Shown: in pieces, positions 16,048 through 24,716 of the stretch
Numbering within the stretch: position 1 is the stretch's first letter
Layout: each line of letters starts with the position of its first letter
NCBI GenBank assembly: GCA_937957685.1
Contig: CALGAO010000127.1
Span: 84,435 to 148,434 of the forward strand
DNA length: 64,000 nucleotides
Direction of reading: 5' to 3'
DNA from: an uncultured Paenibacillaceae bacterium
Lineage (GTDB): Bacteria; Bacillota; Bacilli; Paenibacillales; DA-C8
Position numbers and translations under genes: made by a program
The notes under the pieces: model-generated
What the model saw: the letters and a program-made list of their open reading frames with translations, nothing else
The model's database searches: none
Told to the model about the DNA's origin: nothing

Positions 16048-16644
16048 GTGACCAGAAGTTATGAAGTGGAATATTGCAACCTGGAGTTGCGTTTCGATCG
16101 CCGGCAAATCCAGAGATTCATCAAAGATCTGATACATGAAGGTTACTCACTGTACTGGAGCGAGAACGATGCGTACTTCATGATCTCCATCAGGTCCGGG
16201 CGCAAGCTGATCAAGCTGAAGTTCGAGCGCCAGCAGGATCGGTTCAAGATGGTGGGAACGTATTCGTTCCGTGACGAGAAACTGGTGGAGATGATGGAGA
16301 AGATGATCGGCGATACGAGGGGACATGCCGTCGTCAAGCGGTTCCGGGATCGCCAGATCCTGATCGAGAACATCATGTTCGGAGAGATTATACGCACGGT
16401 CGAGATAACGGGCGTCGAGCATAAAGTGATTTTCCAGAAGGAACCGATCATTACGTTTGAAACCATGATGGAAGCCTTCAGATCTCCTCGCGCAGAGGAA
16501 CGGGCGAGAGTTGTCCGCATGGAACTGGACTACGAGTTGTCCGTGCTGCACGAACAACTGGCCAGCGGCGATGCGGAAGCGATCGCACGGACGAAGGCCA
16601 GACTAGAGGAATTGCGTCGGGAAGCGTTGCAACTTGAACTGTGA
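16048..16644 (+). CDS. Conserved hypothetical protein, lineage-specific
   Basis: 198 residues; family not recognised. Charged and soluble, alternating strand and helix: a beta-rich middle (DAYFMISIRSGRKLIKLKFERQ, VEITGVEHKVIFQKE) and a C-terminal helix, Glu/Arg-rich, likely coiled coil (EERARVVRMELDYELSVLHEQL to the end). No signal peptide or membrane segment. GTG start with AAGGGAGGG 7 bp away. Free-standing between the long intergenic region and gndA. Confidence 0.7.
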   Translation: MTRSYEVEYCNLELRFDRRQIQRFIKDLIHEGYSLYWSENDAYFMISIRSGRKLIKLKFERQQDRFKMVGTYSFRDEKLVEMMEKMIGDTRGHAVVKRFRDRQILIENIMFGEIIRTVEITGVEHKVIFQKEPIITFETMMEAFRSPRAEERARVVRMELDYELSVLHEQLASGDAEAIARTKARLEELRREALQLEL

Positions 16645-16897
16645 CAGGTTGCACGCGCAGGATGCTCGACGTTGCCGAATTCGCTGACTGGGAGCCGATG
16701 AGTTCCGCAGTTGGCGTTTTTTTGTGTCAGGGCATGGGCAGTGTCCTTCGGGGATGATTCCCGCTGATATCCGGAACGTTCCAGGATCGGCCAAGGTTTT
16801 CTTTCCCAGGCGCACAAAAGCATTTCACAAATGATCAGAAAATATGTAAAATATATCTTATGTGTACGATAAAAAAACGAAAAGTGGGGCGAGACTA

Positions 16898-18304
16898 TTG
16901 GCTAAACAACAAATCGGTGTTATCGGTCTGGCGGTTATGGGGCGCAATCTGGCGCTCAATATCGAGAGCAGGGGCTTCAGCGTGTCCGTCTATAACCGTT
17001 CGCCAGAGAAAACCAAGGAGCTGATCGCGGAATTCCCGGACAAGAAGCTGGTCGGTACATATACAATCGAGGAATTCGTCGCATCCCTGGAACGTCCGCG
17101 CAAGATCCTGATCATGGTCAAGGCGGGCTCTGCGACTGATGCAACGATCGAGCAATTGCTTCCGCACCTGGAAGAAGGGGACATCGTGATCGATGGAGGC
17201 AATGCGTACTTCCCGGATACGCAACGCCGCAACCGCGAGCTGAGCGCACGCGGCATCAACTTCATCGGCGCGGGCGTCTCCGGCGGTGAAGAGGGCGCTC
17301 TGAAGGGGCCAGCCATCATGCCTGGCGGCCAATATGAGGCGTACAAGCTGGTGGAACCGATCCTGACGAGCATCTCCGCCAAGGTCAATGGAGATCCTTG
17401 CTGCACATACATCGGCCCGGACGGAGCCGGCCATTATGTGAAGATGGTGCACAACGGCATCGAATACGGCGATATGCAGCTCATCTGTGAAGCCTACCAT
17501 CTCCTCAAGGATGTGCTGGGTCTGAATGCGGACGAGCTTCATGAGATCTTCGCGGAGTGGAACAAGGGTGAGCTGGACAGCTACCTGATCGAGATCACGG
17601 CCGACATCTTCACCAAGAAGGATCCGGAAACAGGCAAGCCAATGGTTGACGTCATCCTGGATTCGGCCGGGCAGAAAGGAACAGGCAAGTGGACGAGCCA
17701 AAGCTCGCTCGATCTGGGCGTGCCGCTGTCGATCATCACGGAGTCGGTATTCTCCCGCTTCCTGTCGGCCATGAAGCAGGAACGCGTCGCGGCCAGCAAG
17801 ATCCTCGGCGGTCCGAAGACGAAGCCGGTGATCGAGGACAAGCAGGCCTTCATCGAACAGGTTCGCAAGGCGCTCTTCGCGAGCAAGATCTGCTCCTATG
17901 CGCAAGGTTTCGCCCAGATGCGCGCCGCTTCCGAGGAGTATAACTGGAACCTGCAATACGGCAACATCGCGATGATCTTCCGCGGCGGTTGCATCATCCG
18001 CGCCCAATTCCTGCAACGCATCAAGGACGCTTATGATCGTGACCCGAACCTGAAGAACCTGCTCCTGGACCCGTACTTCAAGGATGTTGTGGAGAATTAC
18101 CAGGACGCATGGCGGCAGGTTGTGGCGACTGCGGTGGCCAGCGGCATCCCGGTTCCGGCATTCTCCAGCGCGCTCGCTTATTACGATTCCTACCGGACGG
18201 AGCGTCTGCCTGCCAACCTGCTGCAAGCGCAACGCGACTACTTCGGCGCGCATACGTTTGAGCGCGTGGACAAGGAAGGAACGTTCCACTTCCAGTGGTT
18301 CTGA
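16898..18304 (+). CDS. gndA: 6-phosphogluconate dehydrogenase, decarboxylating (GndA)
   Basis: 468 residues, the usual length of the long-chain enzyme. Oxidative pentose phosphate pathway: 6-phosphogluconate to ribulose-5-phosphate with NADP reduction. The dinucleotide motif GVIGLAVMGRNLALN is at residues 6-20, NRSPEKT follows the second strand as in the NADP enzyme, and the catalytic region GAGVSGGEEGALKGPAIMPGG (about 127-147) and HNGIEYGDMQ (about 184-193, with the catalytic Lys in VKMVHNG) are intact. The start is TTG 16898, preceded by AGTGGGG at 8 bp; an upstream in-frame GTG at 16862 would add 12 unconserved residues. Followed by a convergent gene after 2 bp. Confidence 0.95.
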   Translation: MAKQQIGVIGLAVMGRNLALNIESRGFSVSVYNRSPEKTKELIAEFPDKKLVGTYTIEEFVASLERPRKILIMVKAGSATDATIEQLLPHLEEGDIVIDGGNAYFPDTQRRNRELSARGINFIGAGVSGGEEGALKGPAIMPGGQYEAYKLVEPILTSISAKVNGDPCCTYIGPDGAGHYVKMVHNGIEYGDMQLICEAYHLLKDVLGLNADELHEIFAEWNKGELDSYLIEITADIFTKKDPETGKPMVDVILDSAGQKGTGKWTSQSSLDLGVPLSIITESVFSRFLSAMKQERVAASKILGGPKTKPVIEDKQAFIEQVRKALFASKICSYAQGFAQMRAASEEYNWNLQYGNIAMIFRGGCIIRAQFLQRIKDAYDRDPNLKNLLLDPYFKDVVENYQDAWRQVVATAVASGIPVPAFSSALAYYDSYRTERLPANLLQAQRDYFGAHTFERVDKEGTFHFQWF

Positions 18305-18306
18305 TG

Positions 18307-18603
18307 CTATCCTTTCGCATCCAGGCCATGAAGGGCTTCCTTCAGGTAAGACTTTAGCCGTTCCAGTTCCTGATCATAGAAAGAATTGCGGTGCAAGAGC
18401 ATCATCGCAACTTCCGCAAAATATTGAAAGTTTTCAACCAGGCGTGGCTGTGGAAGGGTCATCAATACCGGATCCTTGTCAGCCACCTTTTTTTTGATGT
18501 AGTCGAGCACCCAGATCACGTCATCTCTCTTCAGCGTGTGAGAGGGACTCAGGATCTGGTTCAGTCGATCCCGGTTCGGGTTGGGGGTGAGAGGTTGCTG
18601 CAT
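18307..18603 (-). CDS. Small conserved hypothetical protein
   Basis: 98 residues, not recognised. Starts with a Pro/Asn-rich segment (QQPLTPNPNRDRLNQIL), then helices (RDDVIWVLDYIKKKVADK and NFQYFAEVAMMLLHR). No signal peptide. AAGGAG lies 13 bp before the ATG, somewhat long. Its stop is 2 bp from the gndA stop, with no room for a terminator between, so the two transcripts likely overlap. Confidence 0.65.
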   Translation of the reverse strand: MQQPLTPNPNRDRLNQILSPSHTLKRDDVIWVLDYIKKKVADKDPVLMTLPQPRLVENFQYFAEVAMMLLHRNSFYDQELERLKSYLKEALHGLDAKG

Positions 18604-18744
18604 CGCAGATGTTCAACTCCTTAACAAGAGCTGGGTAGGGGCAAGGCTGTCAGACTGAGCGTGGAAGGGCCTCTGCCAGCTGAAGATCTACTAACAACCT
18701 TACTCTATATTGTACCATTTTATACCTGTGATGGGTGCAGCTTA

Positions 18745-18773
18745 TTCACACTTTTTCGGGGCTGTGTTATGAT
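18745..18773 (+). promoter_or_regulatory. Promoter upstream of aroK
   Basis: TTCACA (18745-18750) and TATGAT (18768-18773) separated by 17 bp, about 40 bp before the aroK start. Confidence 0.6.
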
Positions 18774-18814
18774 ATGGAATGTTATGGCCCAAGCCAAGAG
18801 GAGATCGATATGGC

Positions 18815-19315
18815 ATGAACAAGAACATTATCCTGATCGGCTTCATGGGGACCGGCAAGACCACCGTTGGCCTCCGGCTTGCCGAAACGCTTGGCTGGAC
18901 GTTCACCGATACGGACCAGCAGATCGAGAAACTGGCAGGCAAGCCGATTCCGGAGATATTCGCTGAAGAGGGAGAGGAACACTTCCGCCAGCTGGAGACG
19001 AAGGTGCTGGAGAGCCTTGGTTCGAGAGAGCGGTTGGTCGTCTCAACCGGAGGAGGCGCCGTGTTGCGAGCGGCCAATCGCGAAGCGATGCTGCGCAGCG
19101 GACTCGTGGTTGCGCTGAAGGCGGATGCGGAGACGATCATCAGCAGGGTGAGGGGAGATACGAATCGTCCGCTGCTGGCCGGCGATCCGGAAGGCAAAGT
19201 CAGGCAGCTCCTGCAGGAAAGAGCAGGCGCTTATGACTTCGCCCACGTGACGATCGATACGAGCCATCTGGCCGTGGAGGACATCGTGCGAGCTATTCTA
19301 GCTCATGCCACTTGA
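18815..19315 (+). CDS. aroK: Shikimate kinase (AroK)
   Basis: 166 residues. Phosphorylates shikimate with ATP in chorismate synthesis. Walker A GFMGTGKTT at residues 9-17, the shikimate-binding DTDQQIE (about 32-38) and STGGGAV (about 76-82), and the lid Arg in RPLL (about 117). ATG 18815 with AGAGGAG 11 bp upstream. aroA lies 370 bp downstream on the same strand, but an antiparallel rhodanese gene sits between; the two aro genes are therefore separate transcripts. Its last 23 bp overlap the end of that gene. Confidence 0.93.
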   Translation: MNKNIILIGFMGTGKTTVGLRLAETLGWTFTDTDQQIEKLAGKPIPEIFAEEGEEHFRQLETKVLESLGSRERLVVSTGGGAVLRAANREAMLRSGLVVALKADAETIISRVRGDTNRPLLAGDPEGKVRQLLQERAGAYDFAHVTIDTSHLAVEDIVRAILAHAT

Positions 19316-19589
19316 GCATGCCTCCGACCATGTTCTTCAGACCGGTGAATCCCATCTGTTCCAGGTATTCACAGGCCCTTTCACTTCTTCTGCCGCTGCG
19401 GCAGACCATGATGATCTCGCCGGTCTGTTCAATCTCCGACAGTCGAATCGGCAGATCTCCGAGCCGGATATGCCGGGCTCCCGGGATCATGCCGGCGGCC
19501 ACTTCCTCGTCCTCGCGGACGTCGATGATGTTCAGCTTCTCGCCGTTCATCAGGCGGCTCTTGACCTCTGCGGGTGTTATCGTATCCAA
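19293..19589 (-). CDS. Single-domain rhodanese-like protein
   Basis: 98 residues, one rhodanese domain with the active-site loop CRSGRRSE (Cys at about residue 67) and the NIIDVREDEEVAAGMIPGARHI signature. Small rhodaneses transfer sulfane sulfur; partner unknown. TTG start at 19589, preceded by GGAGGAGG at 9 bp. Converges on aroK, and the two coding regions overlap by 23 bp. Confidence 0.85.
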   Translation of the reverse strand: MDTITPAEVKSRLMNGEKLNIIDVREDEEVAAGMIPGARHIRLGDLPIRLSEIEQTGEIIMVCRSGRRSERACEYLEQMGFTGLKNMVGGMLKWHELE

Positions 19590-19682
19590 GCGATGGAACC
19601 TCCTCCAAGTGAAGTGTCGTTCTATTAATAGGATAGTGGAATGAAAATTGATGTCAATACCGACCGATAAGGAGCGAATCAG

Positions 19683-20978
19683 ATGAAAGCGATAGTCACA
19701 CCTACTCCGTTGCTGCAGGGGGAGATGAACGCTCTCTCCTCCAAGAATTATACCACCCGATACATGCTGGCGGCGGCATTGTCCGAAGGGACAAGCCGCG
19801 TGTACTATCCGGCGCGCAGCGAAGACAGTGAAGCGATGCGCCGATGCATCCGCGATCTGGGGGCGATCCTGGAGGAAGATGACGAGAAGATGACGATCAC
19901 CGGCTTCGGCAGACATCCGAAGGACGTGCGTCAGCTCGATGTGGGCAATGCCGGCGCCGTGCTGCGGTTCCTCATGTCCGTGGCAGCCTTCTGCCCGGAG
20001 GTGACGTTCATCAACCGCTATCCGGATTCGCTCGGCAAACGTCCGCACGGCGACCTGATCGAGGCGCTGGAATCGATGAATGTGCGCATCGAGCATAACA
20101 ACGGCAAGCTGCCGATCACCGTCTACGGTGGCCACCCGCGCGGCGGACACATCCGCGTGTCCGGCAAGATCAGCTCCCAATACCTCAGCTCGCTCCTGTT
20201 TATGACGCCGCTCCTGCAGGAGGACAGCGAGATCGAGGTGCTGCACGACCTGAAGTCCAAGGTCGTGGTCGGACAAACGCTGGAGGTGCTGGAGCAAGCC
20301 GGCATACGCATCGAGGCTGCGCCCGATCTGATGCGCTTCCGCGTGCCCGGCGGGCAGCGGTACGAGGCGAAGGATTATGTCGTGCAGGGCGATTACCCGG
20401 GATCTGCGGCGATCATGGCGGCAGCGGCGGTCACGCGGTCCGATGTCAGGATCCACCGCCTGCCGGAGAACAGCAAGCAGGGCGAGCGCGCGGCGGTGGA
20501 CGTGCTGAAGGCGATGGGCGTGCCGCTCATGCACGAGAACGGCGTGGTGCATATTAAAGGCAATGGCAAGCTGCGCGCCGTTGAATTCGATGGCGATGCA
20601 TTCACCGACGCGGTGCTCGCCATGGTCGCTGCGGCGGTATTTGCCGAAGGCACCTCGCGCTTCTACAACGTGGAGAACCTGCGATACAAGGAATGCGACC
20701 GGATCACCGACTTTCTGAATGAGCTGCGCAAAGCGGGCGCCCATGTGGAGGAGAGACAGAGCGAGATCATCGTGCACGGCCGTCCGGAAGGCGTGGAGGG
20801 CGGAGTGGAGATCGATGCGCACGTCGATCACCGCGTGATCATGGCGCTCACCGTCGTTGGTCTGCGCTCCAGGCAAGGGCTGACCATCCGCGACGCGCAG
20901 CATGTGGCCAAGTCGTACCCGAATTACTTTGCCCATCTGCAGGCGCTTGGCGCTCAGATCGAGCTGGTGGAGGATTAA
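19683..20978 (+). CDS. aroA: 3-phosphoshikimate 1-carboxyvinyltransferase (EPSP synthase, AroA)
   Basis: 431 residues, normal length. Joins shikimate-3-phosphate with phosphoenolpyruvate; the glyphosate target. GNAGAVLRFL (about 89-98) is the PEP-binding segment; class II enzymes are glyphosate tolerant, class I have LGNAGTAMR, and the variation here (GNAGAVLR) differs from the classical class I motif. Other signatures: SSKNYTTRYMLAAALSEG near the N-terminus, SSQYLSSLLFMTPLL about 161-175 and YKECDRI about 338-344. AAGGAG precedes the ATG. A CoA-binding protein gene follows after about 35 bp. Confidence 0.93.
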   Translation: MKAIVTPTPLLQGEMNALSSKNYTTRYMLAAALSEGTSRVYYPARSEDSEAMRRCIRDLGAILEEDDEKMTITGFGRHPKDVRQLDVGNAGAVLRFLMSVAAFCPEVTFINRYPDSLGKRPHGDLIEALESMNVRIEHNNGKLPITVYGGHPRGGHIRVSGKISSQYLSSLLFMTPLLQEDSEIEVLHDLKSKVVVGQTLEVLEQAGIRIEAAPDLMRFRVPGGQRYEAKDYVVQGDYPGSAAIMAAAAVTRSDVRIHRLPENSKQGERAAVDVLKAMGVPLMHENGVVHIKGNGKLRAVEFDGDAFTDAVLAMVAAAVFAEGTSRFYNVENLRYKECDRITDFLNELRKAGAHVEERQSEIIVHGRPEGVEGGVEIDAHVDHRVIMALTVVGLRSRQGLTIRDAQHVAKSYPNYFAHLQALGAQIELVED

Positions 20979-21012
20979 CAGGAAGGCAGGAATGAATGGA
21001 GGCGACGAATCC

Positions 21013-21441
21013 ATGGCATTTGAGAACCCGAGCAGGGACGAGATCAGGCAGATCCTGGCGGATTGCCGGAACATAGCCGTCGTTGGCCTGTCGGAGGACC
21101 CCGGGAAGACGAGCCATATGGTGGCCAAGGCCATGCAGGAACGAGGCTACCGGATCATCCCGGTGAATCCGACGGCGGCGGGCAGGAGGATACTGGGTGA
21201 AACCTGCTACGCTTCGCTCGGCGACATCCCGGAGCAGGTCGATCTGGTGAATGTGTTTCGCCGCAGCGAATATACGCCCGAGGTCGCCGAACAGGCGGTT
21301 CAGGCAGGCGCGCGCACGCTCTGGCTGCAGCTGGGCATCTACAACGAAGAGGCGGCCGAGATCGCACGCCGGGGCGGGCTGAACGTGATCATGGACCGCT
21401 GCATCAAGGTCGAGGAAGCGGTCTTGCGCCCTCGCGGCTGA
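21013..21441 (+). CDS. CoA-binding domain protein (YccU/YneT family)
   Basis: 142 residues, single CoA-binding Rossmann domain: NIAVVGLSEDPGKTSHMVAKAM followed by GYRIIPVNPTAAG and DLVNVFRRSEYTPEVAEQAV ... LWLQLGIYNEEAAE. Family function is unknown; it resembles the N-terminal domain of succinyl-CoA ligase alpha without the catalytic His. Start at ATG 21013 with GGAGG at about 10 bp; an in-frame ATG at 20992 is also possible. Likely co-transcribed with aroA. Confidence 0.85.
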   Translation: MAFENPSRDEIRQILADCRNIAVVGLSEDPGKTSHMVAKAMQERGYRIIPVNPTAAGRRILGETCYASLGDIPEQVDLVNVFRRSEYTPEVAEQAVQAGARTLWLQLGIYNEEAAEIARRGGLNVIMDRCIKVEEAVLRPRG

Positions 21442-21610
21442 TGGCAGCCGTCACAGACAGCAAGTGCTCCTGTAGCCAGAAGCTTACCAACATAATCGCG
21501 AAGCCCTCCGGCACACAATACTAAAGGCTTTATGACGGATGATTCTGCGAAGCACGAGCATCAATAAATCGTCCGCCATGGAGACCAGATGATGAAGGAG
21601 GGCTTCAGCT

Positions 21611-22189
21611 TTGTACAATCAGCAACAGCAATCGTACCAGACAGCCAACTATCGCGGCAATCAGGCAGGCCATGACCAATACCTGCGCTCTGATTCGCAG
21701 CAACCGACCAGCTTCGGTGTCGGCGGAACGGCGTTTGCTTCCGGCTCGTTCGGTGCGCCTGTAGCCTCCCAGTACAAGGGATTGCAGAAAACGTACCAAC
21801 CGACTGGCTATGTGCAGTCCGTGTATGGCCAGAATCAACAGCAGCAGTCTTACGGTCAGCAACAATTCCAGTCGCCTTCGTCCTTCTACACGGCGAACTA
21901 TCGCGGCAACCAGCCGGGGCATGACCAGTACCTGCGCGCTGACTCCACTCAGCCAAGCAGCTTCGCGAGCGCGACCAACACATTCAGCAATCAATATCAG
22001 CCAACGTTCAACAACAGCCAATTCGGCACCGTGGGCAGCCAGTACCAGAGTCAGTTCTATCAGCCACAGTTCCAGAACACGCAGCAGCAATTCCACAACA
22101 GCAATTATCAAGGCAACCAGCCGGGACATGACCAGTACCTGCGTGCTGACTCCACACAACCGAGCCAAATCGGCAGAAACGTCTTCTGA
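21611..22189 (+). CDS. Gln-rich protein with three GNQxGHDQYLR repeats
   Basis: 192 residues, low complexity: very rich in Gln, Ser, Tyr, Asn and Phe. A 25-residue unit (NYRGNQPGHDQYLRADSTQP core) occurs three times, at about 13-33, 96-116 and 165-185, separated by Gln/Tyr/Phe-rich linkers of 50-60 residues. No signal peptide, membrane segment or known domain. The start is TTG 21611, with AAGGAGGG at 8 bp. Composition suggests a structural, possibly spore-coat or self-associating protein, but I cannot assign it. Stands alone and is followed by a terminator. Confidence 0.75.
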   Translation: MYNQQQQSYQTANYRGNQAGHDQYLRSDSQQPTSFGVGGTAFASGSFGAPVASQYKGLQKTYQPTGYVQSVYGQNQQQQSYGQQQFQSPSSFYTANYRGNQPGHDQYLRADSTQPSSFASATNTFSNQYQPTFNNSQFGTVGSQYQSQFYQPQFQNTQQQFHNSNYQGNQPGHDQYLRADSTQPSQIGRNVF

Positions 22190-22201
22190 TCATAAGCGTC
22201 G

Positions 22202-22226
22202 GGCGAACCCGGAGGGGTTCGCCTTC
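22202..22226 (+). terminator. Hairpin after the Gln-rich repeat protein
   Basis: GGCGAACC (22202-22209) pairs with GGTTCGCC (22216-22223) around a 6-base loop; only a short TT follows. Confidence 0.55.
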
Positions 22227-22460
22227 ATCATCTGAGCCGTCAGTCTGGAAGCAGCCGGGGGCCAACGGGCGCATCAATCGTGTCACAAGCGAACGGAAAC
22301 GGTCGGAGATGGCCGGAACTGCCGATAAAATCTTTACAAATCCCACGCTTCGCTATACCATTCTTATATAGATATTGGTCAATTGTACATAGAGAGAAAA
22401 ATAGATGCAGATGTATGGAGACATGCATAGCTCATGACGGATTCAAACTGAGGGGGATCT

Positions 22461-24206
22461 ATGCGAGTTCATGCTATCGGCGCTGCTCCGGGCATCGCAT
22501 TCGGTTCAGCGTACAGTTTACCGCAGTGGGAATATGAATTGCCCGATCGGATCATCGATGCGGCCCAGCTGGGCCATGAGATTCAACGGCTGTATGAAGG
22601 CGTGAGCATCTCCAAGGCGGAGCTGGAAGAACTGAAACAGGGGATATCCGCCTATCTCGGTGAGGATGAGCTCAGGATCTTCGACGCGCATATCGCCATC
22701 CTGGAAGATCCGCAGTTTCTGAAAGAGATTCAGAACGTCATACGCCAGCAATACAAGGTCGCTGAAGTGGCCGTCAAGGAAGTGATGGACCGTTTCAGCC
22801 ATCTGTTCGAGCAGCTGGAGGATCAGGTCATGCAGGACCGCTCCCTGGATATCCGCGATGTCGGCAACAGGCTGCTGAAGCATCTGATCGGCGCCATGCA
22901 TGTCATCGAGCCGCCCACGGATACGCCGTATATCGTGGTGGCCAGGGAACTGACCCCTTCCCAGCTGGCCCATCTCGATCCGAAGCACCTTGTCGGCATC
23001 GTGATCATGACGAACAGCGCCAACTCCCATACGGCCATCATGGCCCGCGCGCTCGGCATCCCGTGCGTGGTCGGACTGGAGGGCAGGCTGACAACCCCGA
23101 TCCAGACGGGAGACAGGCTGATCATCGACGGAGAGCGCGGCATCATCGATCTGGATCCGGACGATGAGACCATCGCCAGATACATGCAGATCCTGGAGGA
23201 GAATCGGCGGGAGCAGCTTCATCTGCGTGCCATCGAATCCCTTCCGGCGAGCACGGTGGACGGTCTTGAACTGCATCTGGACGCGAACGTTGGCTTCGCT
23301 TCCGAAGTTGGCGACGATCTGTTGCGATATGCGGAAGGCATCGGTCTGTACCGCACGGAGTTCGAATATCTGGATCGCTCGTCCTGGCCAACGGAGGAGC
23401 AACTGTATCAAACCTATCGCACGGTGATCTCCCGCCTGCAGGGCAAGCCGTGCGTCATGCGAACGCTGGATATCGGCGCGGATAAGCAGTTGCCTTATCT
23501 CAACCTGTCCGCCGAGGACAATCCGTCTCTCGGCATGCGGGCGATCCGGTTCTCCTTGCGGTATCGCGATATTTTCAAGTCGCAGCTGCGCGCCATTCTC
23601 AGGGCCAGCGCGCACGGTCCGGTCAAGATCATGTATCCGTTCATCGCCTCATTGGAAGAGGTGCGCGAAGCCAATCGCCTGCTTGAGGAAGTCAGACAGG
23701 AGCTGTCAGCCGAGATGCCCGGGAAGCTCGCGCTTGCCAGTCATGTGGAAACGGGGATCATGATCGAGCTACCGTCGGCCGTCTCAATCATCGATCTGCT
23801 GATGGATGAGGTTGATTTCGTCAGCATCGGATCCAATGATCTGGTGCAATACATGCTCGCCGTCGACCGCATGAATGCGATGGTATCCCGGCTGTATGAT
23901 CCGTATCACCCGGCGATCATCCGCACCTTCCGCGCCATCGCGGAAGCTGCCAGACAGGCGATGAAGCCGGTCAGCGTATGCGGCGAATTGGCGGCTGATC
24001 CGGATTATCTGCCGATATGGATCGGTCTGGGCATCACGCGACTCAGCATGTCCACCCATTCGATATTGCCGCTGAAGCGGAGGATCCGGGGTCTGGCGGC
24101 GGGCAACTGCCGGTCCCTGGTGAAGGAGCTGCTCGCTTGCAAGACAAGTGAGGAGGTCAGAAAACGTGTGCACGATTTCAATGTCCTCATTGAAACGAGC
24201 AGATAA
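22461..24206 (+). CDS. ptsI: PTS phosphoenolpyruvate-protein phosphotransferase (enzyme I)
   Basis: 581 residues, the usual enzyme I size. Cytoplasmic; takes phosphate from PEP onto its own histidine and passes it to HPr. Active His190 lies in NSHTAIMAR; the PEP-binding TIM barrel has GIGLYRTEFEYLDR, RTLDIGADKQLPY, SIGSNDLVQYMLAVDR and the catalytic Cys in VSVCGELA. The GIGLYRTEF motif has Tyr where most have Leu. Unlike B. subtilis, ptsH does not precede it; instead it is followed after 12 bp by a VanZ-like gene. AGGGGG precedes the ATG. It may be the general enzyme I or a paralogue; absence of ptsH leaves this open. Confidence 0.9.
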   Translation: MRVHAIGAAPGIAFGSAYSLPQWEYELPDRIIDAAQLGHEIQRLYEGVSISKAELEELKQGISAYLGEDELRIFDAHIAILEDPQFLKEIQNVIRQQYKVAEVAVKEVMDRFSHLFEQLEDQVMQDRSLDIRDVGNRLLKHLIGAMHVIEPPTDTPYIVVARELTPSQLAHLDPKHLVGIVIMTNSANSHTAIMARALGIPCVVGLEGRLTTPIQTGDRLIIDGERGIIDLDPDDETIARYMQILEENRREQLHLRAIESLPASTVDGLELHLDANVGFASEVGDDLLRYAEGIGLYRTEFEYLDRSSWPTEEQLYQTYRTVISRLQGKPCVMRTLDIGADKQLPYLNLSAEDNPSLGMRAIRFSLRYRDIFKSQLRAILRASAHGPVKIMYPFIASLEEVREANRLLEEVRQELSAEMPGKLALASHVETGIMIELPSAVSIIDLLMDEVDFVSIGSNDLVQYMLAVDRMNAMVSRLYDPYHPAIIRTFRAIAEAARQAMKPVSVCGELAADPDYLPIWIGLGITRLSMSTHSILPLKRRIRGLAAGNCRSLVKELLACKTSEEVRKRVHDFNVLIETSR

Positions 24207-24218
24207 GGAGCATACCCA

Positions 24219-24635
24219 TTGAAGAGCTGGATAAGAACACTACCCGCAATCATCTGGATGATCGTCATCTTCATCTCCTCTCATCAACCGGGAGAGGCGC
24301 TGGAGGAAGGGGTATTGCAATGGCTGAAGGCGCTGTTTCCGTTTATTCGCGATCTGAACTTTGGACATTTTATCGCCTATTTCGTCCTGTCATTCACGGT
24401 GTACTTCGCACTGGGCCCGAAATGGATGAACTGGCGGGGCAAACTGCTCAGCGTCCTGATCTGTGTGTTGTACGGAGTAACCGATGAGTTCCATCAGATG
24501 TTTGTGCCCGGACGGGCGCCGGATGTGACGGATATCCGCAACGACGCGATCGGTGCGGCCATCGCGATGCTGATCGCCAGCATCAAGCCTGTTCATCGAT
24601 TGATCCTGCGATTGGCCGAAGGCAAAAAGTTCTAG
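24219..24635 (+). CDS. VanZ family membrane protein
   Basis: 138 residues with about four membrane segments (7-25, 44-66, 72-88 and 107-122). VanZ signature is visible: DLNFGHFIAYFVLSFTVYF and YGVTDEFHQMFVPGR ... DAIGAAIAM. In enterococci VanZ gives low-level teicoplanin resistance; most homologues are uncharacterised. TTG start with AAGGAG 8 bp upstream, 12 bp after ptsI, so probably co-transcribed with it. Confidence 0.85.
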   Translation: MKSWIRTLPAIIWMIVIFISSHQPGEALEEGVLQWLKALFPFIRDLNFGHFIAYFVLSFTVYFALGPKWMNWRGKLLSVLICVLYGVTDEFHQMFVPGRAPDVTDIRNDAIGAAIAMLIASIKPVHRLILRLAEGKKF

Positions 24636-24716
24636 GCCATCCCCAGCAGGATATTCTCTCTTCCGAAGCGAATTAGTATTCAGTATGTATATGGTTCGGT
24701 GGAGGAGAGGATCATT

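Noticed and set aside
19683..19700. cre-like TGAAAGCGATAGTCA at the aroA start
   Set aside because: Three of the conserved right-half positions mismatch and it overlaps the start codon by necessity of coding.
19590..21134. Minus-strand frame that extends the rhodanese upstream to 613 codons
   Set aside because: Antisense to aroA. The rhodanese has its own GGAGGAGG and TTG start at 19589, and the extension has shadow composition.
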